Assembly (NCBI RefSeq): GCF_000242455.2
Contig: NC_019892.1
Span: 3,162,001 to 3,226,000 of the forward strand
DNA from: Singulisphaera acidiphila DSM 18658
Lineage (GTDB): Bacteria; Planctomycetota; Planctomycetia; Isosphaerales; Isosphaeraceae
Direction of reading: 5' to 3'
DNA: 64,000 nucleotides
The notes beneath the pieces were generated by a model. It was not told the origin of the DNA. It did no database searches and saw nothing but the letters and a program-made list of their open reading frames with translations. The translations under genes and the position numbers were made by a program. Shown in pieces: positions 58,146 to 64,000 of the stretch. How positions within the stretch are numbered: the first letter of the stretch is position 1; every line of letters begins with the position of its first letter.

Positions 58146-58910
58146 ATGTTGGTTGGACTGAAACGGATTTCCAAGGCACTCGGCCTCCTGGCCGGCGTCG
58201 CCGCGTCGACCCAGGGACAGGCGTTGGCTCAGAGTCCCAACCAGACGACCGCTAACGCAGTCGCTGGGGCCCTCAGAGCGAGCCAGGCCCTTTCCGGATA
58301 TCGCATTGAGATCGAGACCCGCGACGGTATCGTTACCCTCAGTGGTAAGGTTGCCACCCCGGCCCAGAAAGCCGAAGCGGTCGCTCGGGTTCAAGGGGTT
58401 CCGGGCGTTGTCGCAGTGAGCGATCAACTGAGGTTGGCCGGCGACAGCCGCGTTCAGCCGGTGCAGTACCAGCCGCAAGTCGCGATGGGGGGGCGTCACA
58501 ACCGCTTCGGGAATGTGGCTGGTGCCGGTGGCGGCGAGATCATCTATGACGGCGGTGCCGGTGGCGCCGGTGCCGGTGGCTTCTCGAACGGCCCCATCAA
58601 TGACGGTGGACCGCTTCCCGAAGGGCCAGCCGGAGCACCGGGTGCCACCCAGGCAGCCGTCCCGGGGCAGCCGAACTACGCGTGGCCCAGCTACGCTCCC
58701 TATCCCAACTACTCCGCGGTCGGCTACCCGACCGTCTACCCCTGGCAGGCCTGGCCGAACATCGGCCCGCCCCACCCGTATCCCGAAGTGCCCCTCGACT
58801 GGCGAGCGGTCACCCTCCGCTGGGATGACGGCCTGTGGTGGCTCGACTTCAAGAAGCACTACACCCGGCCGTTCTTCACCCCGTACCCGTTCGGCCTGTT
58901 CGCTTACTGA
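58146..58910 (+). CDS. Exported BON-domain protein
   Basis: 254 residues; GGAGAAGGA precedes the ATG. A signal sequence (ALGLLAGVAASTQGQALA) leads to a BON domain (ALSGYRIEIETRDGIVTLSG then KVATPAQKAEAVARVQGVPG), which binds phospholipid or protein partners at envelopes. A Gly-rich linker (GGAGGAGAGGFSNGP) and a Tyr/Pro-rich C-terminus (YPYP-type repeats) follow. Its role is unknown; a surface protein is likely. Confidence 0.82.
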   Translation: MLVGLKRISKALGLLAGVAASTQGQALAQSPNQTTANAVAGALRASQALSGYRIEIETRDGIVTLSGKVATPAQKAEAVARVQGVPGVVAVSDQLRLAGDSRVQPVQYQPQVAMGGRHNRFGNVAGAGGGEIIYDGGAGGAGAGGFSNGPINDGGPLPEGPAGAPGATQAAVPGQPNYAWPSYAPYPNYSAVGYPTVYPWQAWPNIGPPHPYPEVPLDWRAVTLRWDDGLWWLDFKKHYTRPFFTPYPFGLFAY

Positions 58911-58951
58911 GTTGGGCTAGGATCGGCAACGATCCTAAGTCCACCACAACA

Positions 58952-58990
58952 CCGAAGAGTCGGCAGGATTCCGTCCTGCCGGCTCTTCGG
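58952..58990 (+). terminator. Long 17-bp hairpin after the BON gene
   Basis: CCGAAGAGTCGGCAGGA pairs with TCCTGCCGGCTCTTCGG (one G-T pair) around TTCCG. The stem is very stable but is not followed by a T-run, so it may be a processing or boundary element and not an intrinsic terminator. Confidence 0.6.
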
Positions 58991-59281
58991 TCGTTTGATG
59001 ACCACGGAAAATCGCCCGGTTTTCGACACAGAAAGACTGTAGAAACGCCCCCGCTAATACGAGGAAGTCTATTGCAAGAGGAATTTGCGCCCCAGCAAGG
59101 AAATTCCTCACACATCGCGCTATCCTCGTTCGATAACTAAGCCACATGGGCCGGTCAGTCGATTCGACACGACGCCGAATCGATCGGTCATCAGCGCCGA
59201 CTCAACGAACCCGGCGCCGAGGCCGGTAGGGCAGGATGGCCCGCCGGCGCGTTCGCGCAAGTTCCATGGAGGGGAGATCCA

Positions 59282-59890
59282 ATGACCCAATTCGCGCGGC
59301 ATCGGGGCCCGATTACCCCGCGCTGGGTTCGCGGGATTCTGACGGGAGCCTTGTTGGCGGTTGTTGCCACGTGCAACAGCGGTTGCGGCTTGTCCTACGT
59401 ATTCCGGAACATTTCACCCCTGCGTCCGACCGGCTGGTCGTTCGCATGGCCGATCCTGCCGTCACAACAGCAACGGCTCGAACGAGATATGGAACGCGAG
59501 GAAGCGGATCGCGTCCCGATTCTCGACCCGATCGTGGGCGAATTCGCACCGGCGACTTGCCTCGATCCGCCCAGCGAACAGGAAGTCTGGAACAAGGTCA
59601 GCAAGTTCAAGAACGGATCGCCGCCGTTCTACGAGACCCAGAGAAACAACGTTCGGTTCCTGATCGAGAAGATTGGCGACAAGATCGACCCCTGCAAGGT
59701 CTATCCCCTCGCCGGACCGTGCCAGCTCGTCCACTGCCACTACAAGTGCACTGTCTACTTCGACGAAGCTTACTGGTCCGACTACCCGATTCCGTTCAAT
59801 CACGTCGACCATCGGGTCGAGGTCGTCTACATCGACAAGGATCACCTCCGCCGCTGCGGTGGTCCCCCCGTCGCGACGACCCCTCCTTGA
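59282..59890 (+). CDS. Lipoprotein-like exported protein, unknown
   Basis: GGAGGGGAGATCC precedes the ATG. 202 residues with an N-terminal helix ending in TCNSGCGLSYVF, a likely lipoprotein Cys. The mature part contains several conserved Cys and Trp residues (LVHCHYKCTVYFDEAYWSDY). It resembles other planctomycete proteins without a known role. A terminator follows. Confidence 0.78.
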   Translation: MTQFARHRGPITPRWVRGILTGALLAVVATCNSGCGLSYVFRNISPLRPTGWSFAWPILPSQQQRLERDMEREEADRVPILDPIVGEFAPATCLDPPSEQEVWNKVSKFKNGSPPFYETQRNNVRFLIEKIGDKIDPCKVYPLAGPCQLVHCHYKCTVYFDEAYWSDYPIPFNHVDHRVEVVYIDKDHLRRCGGPPVATTPP

Positions 59891-59951
59891 TATCGGACCG
59901 ACTGATGCGATCGAGACAGCAGGTCTGATTCGCTGATCGCTCAACGCAAAT

Positions 59952-60002
59952 GCCCCGGAATGTCGGATCGCCCAACCAGGCACCGATGTTCCGGGGCTTT
60001 TT
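59952..60002 (+). terminator. Rho-independent terminator
   Basis: GCCCCGGAA pairs with TTCCGGGGC around an inner TCGG/CCGA stem, followed by TTTTT. Confidence 0.85.
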
Positions 60003-60065
60003 CCGATTTTCCCAGACGACGCTTTGAATCGCGATCAGCCGGGATTTCAAGGTTCGATCCCGAAG

Positions 60066-60971
60066 TCACTCCGCCTCGAAGAACGGAAAGAGCCGTTTCA
60101 GCTCAGCCTCGTTGGGCTGGGTTCCGTATTCGCACACCTCGAAAGCCTCGGCCGTTTTAACCGCCTTGCCTTTTTCCGGGCCGAGTTCCTTGACCAACTT
60201 ATCGCGAAAGCGATCGGCGAGCGCACCGTAGCGCTGGATCGCCCGTTTCCGGGTCCAGTCGAGCCGTTCGGCTTTACCGGACGGAACCTGATCGAGATAG
60301 CCGGACAGCCAAGGGTTCCATTCGTAAAATTGGGATCCGAGGGCGTCAATCGCGCGGACTTTCTGATCAAGCGTCGAATCGATCGGGACAACGACGTCGG
60401 GCTGGAACGGATTCGGCTTCTTGAAATCATCCTCGGTGTAAAGGAAGACCGGATTCTTCCTCAGAGCCGGCACGTCAGGGCAAAAGCTCGGGACGATCAC
60501 CATGAACGCGGCATCCTGGACAAGGACTCCCGTGTAGCGATGGTCCGGATGATAGTCGTTGGGCCGGTGGGAGATGACGACGTCGGCCTGCCACTCGCGG
60601 ATCTTCCTGGTGAAGGTCCGTCGGTTCTCGAGCGTCGGCAACAGCTCGCCATCATGGATATCGAGAACTTCAGACGTGATTCCAAGGATCTTAGCGCACT
60701 CCTGGACCTCGGCCGCGCGACGGCGAGCCAGGATCGCACCAGCCATCTCGTGGTGGCCAATATCGCCATTGGTGGCGCTGACGAACTTGACCTTGTGACC
60801 GAGCTTGGCCCAACGAGCGGCAACGCCCCCCGCCTCGAGCTCGCAATCATCGGGATGGGCGCCGAACACGATGATCCGAAGCGGCCGGTCATTCTCGGCA
60901 GCCCAGAGATTCGTGACACAAGAAGTGGCCGCAACCAGGGCGGGAAACGCAAAGCGGAGCCATCGGCGCAT
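60066..60971 (-). CDS. PIG-L family deacetylase, exported
   Basis: The ATG at 60971 follows AAGGAG; 301 residues with a signal sequence (FAFPALVAATSCVTNLWAA). The zinc site is visible in VFGAHPDDCELEAGGVAARW and NDYHPDHRYTG. PIG-L/LmbE enzymes remove N-acetyl groups from GlcNAc-type sugars. The exported form suggests an envelope or extracellular glycan substrate. Confidence 0.9.
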   Translation of the reverse strand: MRRWLRFAFPALVAATSCVTNLWAAENDRPLRIIVFGAHPDDCELEAGGVAARWAKLGHKVKFVSATNGDIGHHEMAGAILARRRAAEVQECAKILGITSEVLDIHDGELLPTLENRRTFTRKIREWQADVVISHRPNDYHPDHRYTGVLVQDAAFMVIVPSFCPDVPALRKNPVFLYTEDDFKKPNPFQPDVVVPIDSTLDQKVRAIDALGSQFYEWNPWLSGYLDQVPSGKAERLDWTRKRAIQRYGALADRFRDKLVKELGPEKGKAVKTAEAFEVCEYGTQPNEAELKRLFPFFEAE

Positions 60972-61269
60972 CGATCAAAACTCCTTCGGAAATGCGGGAG
61001 TGGACCCGAGATAGGGAGTGTGCCTCAGACGTTTCTATCCGTCACCGGTTCGCGAGTCGAACGAAAAGCCGAATGTCACGGCTCGACTCCGATGTTTGAA
61101 CCATCGCAAACCGAACGGAAAGAGAGCCGATCACCAACGAGTTTAAGTGCCCTATCCACGTCGAGACGCCTCCTCCTGTCTCAAGAGAATTGTGTTGACT
61201 CGGGAATGGGTCCGGTTCGGCCAGTCAAATGCTTGCCGAACAGGGAAAAAAGGCCGTAGAATCGATAGG

Positions 61270-63102
61270 ATGAGTACACGGCTCGGAACTCTCGCATTAA
61301 TCGGTCTCCTGGCACCTTTGGGCGGGGGACCGGCACGCGCCGCTGAGCCTCCACCTCGACCAGATTGGTCGGGGATGCTGCAACACCCCGATGGACGGCG
61401 GCTCCCTGGAAAAATCCTGGTCGACGACGCGCCGATCGTTCGGTTTGCAGGCGAAGGAAACAATGCTGCCGCAACACCGCTCGAGAAAGGGGCCGTGGTC
61501 ACTTTTGAAGGATCAGGCCCCGATCCGACCGCCGGTTCTCCTCCGTTCCGGGTCGACCTCGGTCTCGGCCGGAGGATTTCGGGACGGCTCGGGCTCGTGG
61601 ACGGGAAGCAAGTCCGCCTCGACGAAAGCTCGGCCGGAGGGGGCGTGACGATCGCTCGACCAGGGGTCCGCTCGGTCGTGCAACGCCGGGGTGAGATGCA
61701 AATTTTCGACGACGGATTCGAGGCATTGAACGGCAAGCGCTGGACCTTGATTGGCGACCCCGAAATCGCCAACGAGCCGCGGGTCGCCGGCGAACACAGC
61801 CTACGCATTCCGGCAGGGGGAACTTCCGTTACTCGCCGCCTGGACGAACCGGTGGCGGCCGGACGTCTCGAGCTCGCTTTTCACGACAGTGGGACTATTG
61901 AGCCGGATCAGCAGTGCTTCGTCGACCTCCTGTTCCGAAGCCCGGCCGACCCCGAAACGGTCCGCGTCATCCTGGGCTGGTCGGAAGAAAGCCTCTCGGT
62001 CGAGTCTCCCGGCGGCCCGGCGCTTGCAGTACAGCGGCTCGCCCGAAAAGCGGGCTGGCATCGTTTGAGCATCCGCTTCGGCCCGGAGCAAACCGAGATC
62101 GCCGTCGACGGCAATGACCTGGCCCACGGCAAAGGGCCGGGCGGCTCCCTCGTCGAAATCCGGCTCGCCAGTCGCAACGCAAGCCGAGGACCAGCGCCCA
62201 ACGGCCTCAAAACCTACTTCGATGACCTCCGCCTGGTTCGATTCTCCGAGGGAGGGACAGGTCTGGAAGTTGATCCCACCCAGGACGAAATCCGCCTCTC
62301 CGGCGGTGACCAAATCTTTGGAACGATCGTGCAAGCCGACGCAGGCCTGGTCAAGCTGCAGGTTGATCCCAAAGAGATTCAGCTTCCCTGGAGCGAAGTC
62401 TCGGGGCTCCAGTTCCGGCGGATCGCCGGACAGGCGGAGCCAATCGAGGGAACCTGGCTCCGCATCGATTGGCGAGCCGCACCAGGGGACGACCCCCTCG
62501 ACCTAGACCGGGTCGAGGGCGCCTTGGTCGGTCTCACCACCGACGGTCTGACGCTCGAAGTTCCCTACGCGGGGCGATTCACGGTCTCACGCAACCGATT
62601 GCGGCGGCTTGAGGTTCTCGGTCGCGGCCGAAGAATCGTCGTCGACGCAACCGCGCACCACCTCGGAAATGAGATCGTCGCAAGCCCACTCCCACTCGAT
62701 CCACCCCAACCGGAGGGACGTACGCTGGAACGCTCGATCGAACTCGCCGACATTCCTCCCCAGGCATCTTTTCTGAGTCTCGACGTGGTGCAAGTGGCCG
62801 GCGAAAGCGCCGGACTTCCCTTCTTCAGGGAGGTCAAGAACGGTGAGATCAGAACCACGGTCTCCATCAACGACCACACCTTCGACTACCTGAACCGCCA
62901 CGTCACATCCAAGAACGAGACGCCCGAGCGCATTCTCCTGCCGATTCCCGAGGGCCTGCTCCATGCCGGGCACAACACGCTCCGAATCGATCAGAATGGG
63001 ACTAAGCTCGATCCGAACTATCTGGACGATCTTGGTATCCTTGAGATCGCCATCGAATTTCCCCACGATCGAGCGGTGCCGGCCGCAACCGAGAAGCCGT
63101 GA
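61270..63102 (+). CDS. Large exported protein, unknown
   Basis: The ATG at 61270 gives 610 residues with a signal (LIGLLAPLGGGPARAAEPPP). A concanavalin-like beta-sandwich segment is likely around residues 145-320 (AGGTSVTRRLDEPVAAGRLE; VRVILGWSEESLSVESPGGP), then further beta-rich domains. The in-frame extension to 61147 is unlikely. It is followed at once by the diadenylate cyclase gene; the stop codon is in frame 12 bases before the next start, so both may be one transcript. Confidence 0.75.
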   Translation: MSTRLGTLALIGLLAPLGGGPARAAEPPPRPDWSGMLQHPDGRRLPGKILVDDAPIVRFAGEGNNAAATPLEKGAVVTFEGSGPDPTAGSPPFRVDLGLGRRISGRLGLVDGKQVRLDESSAGGGVTIARPGVRSVVQRRGEMQIFDDGFEALNGKRWTLIGDPEIANEPRVAGEHSLRIPAGGTSVTRRLDEPVAAGRLELAFHDSGTIEPDQQCFVDLLFRSPADPETVRVILGWSEESLSVESPGGPALAVQRLARKAGWHRLSIRFGPEQTEIAVDGNDLAHGKGPGGSLVEIRLASRNASRGPAPNGLKTYFDDLRLVRFSEGGTGLEVDPTQDEIRLSGGDQIFGTIVQADAGLVKLQVDPKEIQLPWSEVSGLQFRRIAGQAEPIEGTWLRIDWRAAPGDDPLDLDRVEGALVGLTTDGLTLEVPYAGRFTVSRNRLRRLEVLGRGRRIVVDATAHHLGNEIVASPLPLDPPQPEGRTLERSIELADIPPQASFLSLDVVQVAGESAGLPFFREVKNGEIRTTVSINDHTFDYLNRHVTSKNETPERILLPIPEGLLHAGHNTLRIDQNGTKLDPNYLDDLGILEIAIEFPHDRAVPAATEKP

Positions 63103-63111
63103 GATCCCCCC

Positions 63112-64000
63112 TTGAAGACTTTGACTCGAAGCCTGGTTCGACACGCCCATGCGATCGCCCGAGAGGTCGGTGCGCGGGTTATTCTGCTTTACGCCGATGT
63201 GGTTGAGAACGACCAAAACCTTGCTGACCTGATCCAGGACGTAGATTTCCGCGTCATCCTGGTCTCCCGCCGCGCGGGGTTTCAGGCACCGCCAGGGTGG
63301 GAAGACCTATGCGCCATCGTCCGCGTCCCCGACATCACGATGACTCGCGCGGGCCAGGTCAAGGTAGCAACCCTGGTCGCCGCCGCCGAAAACCTGCTCC
63401 GGGCGGGCGATCGGATCGTCTGCCTAACGGGCATCGATGGGTCGGGAACCATTGACATGATCATTGTGCTCGACCTCGGCGTCGAGCTCGAGATGTTTGG
63501 CGACTCGGCCGCCGACCCGCTTCCTCTCGACGTCACGCCCGCAGTCTTCGAGCGCTTGCTCACGCTGGCCAGCGAACTCAGTCTCGAAGGGCGCGAAGGC
63601 CGCCCGGTGGGAACCTTGTTCGTCGTAGGCGATAGCGAGCGAGTGCTCGCCCAGAGCCGACAGCTCGTGATGAATCCGTTCCACGGCTATCCCGAGGGGG
63701 AGCGAAACATCCTCGACCCCCGTCTCGAAGAGACGATCAAGGAATTCTCAGCCATCGACGGATCGTTTATCGTCCGAGGAGACGGCGTCATCCTGAGCGC
63801 GGGGCGTTATCTCGCTCCTCAAGCCAAGCTTGATGAGCCGTTGCCCCAGGGGCTCGGGACACGGCATGAAGCGGCGGCGGCGATCACGGTCACATCCACG
63901 GCAATCGCACTCTGCATCTCGCAGTCGACAGGCACCATCTCGATCTTCAAACGAGGCCGCCTGCTGACCGACATCGTCAAACCGAGAAGCCACTCGTCCG
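63112..64000 (+). CDS. Diadenylate cyclase (DAC), DacZ-like, C-terminus beyond the right edge
   Basis: A continuous plus-strand frame from a TTG at 63112 (63121 is an alternative) runs to the window end (296 codons). There is no clear ribosome binding site, so the start is uncertain. The N-terminal 125 residues resemble a pyruvate-kinase C-terminal-like domain (LLYADVVENDQNLADLIQDV; VRVPDITMTRAGQVKVATL). The DAC domain then shows SAIDGSFIVRGDGVILSAGR and GLGTRHEAAAAITVTSTAIA. The canonical DGA and RHR motifs read DGS and RHE. Archaeal DacZ combines the same two domains. It should make or bind c-di-AMP; the changed residues leave activity open. Confidence 0.8.
   Translation, partial: MKTLTRSLVRHAHAIAREVGARVILLYADVVENDQNLADLIQDVDFRVILVSRRAGFQAPPGWEDLCAIVRVPDITMTRAGQVKVATLVAAAENLLRAGDRIVCLTGIDGSGTIDMIIVLDLGVELEMFGDSAADPLPLDVTPAVFERLLTLASELSLEGREGRPVGTLFVVGDSERVLAQSRQLVMNPFHGYPEGERNILDPRLEETIKEFSAIDGSFIVRGDGVILSAGRYLAPQAKLDEPLPQGLGTRHEAAAAITVTSTAIALCISQSTGTISIFKRGRLLTDIVKPRSHSS

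Noticed and set aside
57933..58859. Minus-strand frame of 308 codons over the BON gene
   Set aside because: The plus strand has a ribosome binding site, a signal peptide and a BON domain; the antisense frame has none.
60024..61259. Plus-strand frame of 411 codons over the PIG-L gene
   Set aside because: The minus strand shows both zinc motifs and a signal sequence; the plus frame is a shadow.

Overview
The window is about 64 kb of GC-rich (roughly 60% or more, by eye) bacterial chromosome. It looks like a member of the Planctomycetota, most likely the Isosphaeraceae group (Singulisphaera/Isosphaera-like). That placement is an inference from gene content: a planctomycete-type cytochrome c domain (CxxCH) protein, a DUF1570-type HExxH protein, a dockerin-like protein opening with an LEPRxxLSA-type segment, zinc-ribbon/DUF2007-like proteins, csrA, two adjacent clpP genes behind tig, and many secreted or lipoprotein 'hypotheticals' with long Ala/Pro-rich linkers. 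Genes sit in short operons on both strands with ordinary spacing. No prophage or CRISPR array is visible.

Layout. 0-10 kb: an edge-truncated membrane-anchored protein; an RND efflux pair (adaptor plus AcrB-like permease); a phytoene-desaturase-like FAD oxidoreductase gene cleanly split by a 1.83-kb insertion sequence. 10-15.5 kb: small unknown membrane proteins, a double-thioredoxin-fold protein, a Ro60/TROVE protein (Rsr) and, just upstream of it, two tandem structured RNAs that look like bacterial Y RNAs whose tRNA-like part is circularly permuted; then relics of an isochorismatase and an AbrB-family transporter, and two tandem tRNA-Pro(CGG) genes. 15.5-28.5 kb: a DUF1570 metallopeptidase-like protein, a dockerin-like protein, two tandem TolC-like proteins, a GH63-like glucosidase, csrA, a P-II protein, an XRE/S24-like regulator with apparently dead peptidase residues, and an FHA protein.

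28.6-34 kb: two duplicated promoter/leader units, tRNA-Gly(GCC), then tig-clpP-clpP with a strong terminator; NUDIX and fabI follow on the other strand. 35.5-46 kb: pxpB-pxpA-pxpC (5-oxoprolinase), a lipoprotein, a cytochrome c domain protein, cupin, ribokinase and gamma-glutamyltransferase, convergent with ligA. 46-55.7 kb: ndk, a JAMM peptidase next to cysK, an ABC-2-like membrane protein, a hybrid histidine kinase whose receiver lacks its phospho-acceptor Asp, hemQ, two paralogous zinc-ribbon proteins, a Maf/YceF pyrophosphatase and a stand-alone receiver. 56-64 kb: secreted, BON-domain and lipoprotein genes separated by strong hairpins, a PIG-L deacetylase, a large secreted protein, and a diadenylate cyclase (DAC) gene running off the right edge.

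How parts work together. Rsr and the Y-like RNAs should form one ribonucleoprotein system for RNA quality control. Trigger factor and the two ClpP proteins form a protein-folding and turnover unit. Gamma-glutamyltransferase and PxpABC could both feed glutamate recovery from gamma-glutamyl compounds. The JAMM peptidase beside cysteine synthase recalls the Mec-CysO-CysM route. The most notable observations are the permuted tRNA-like Y RNA pair beside rsr and the exactly delimited IS, whose removal would restore a 515-codon desaturase.
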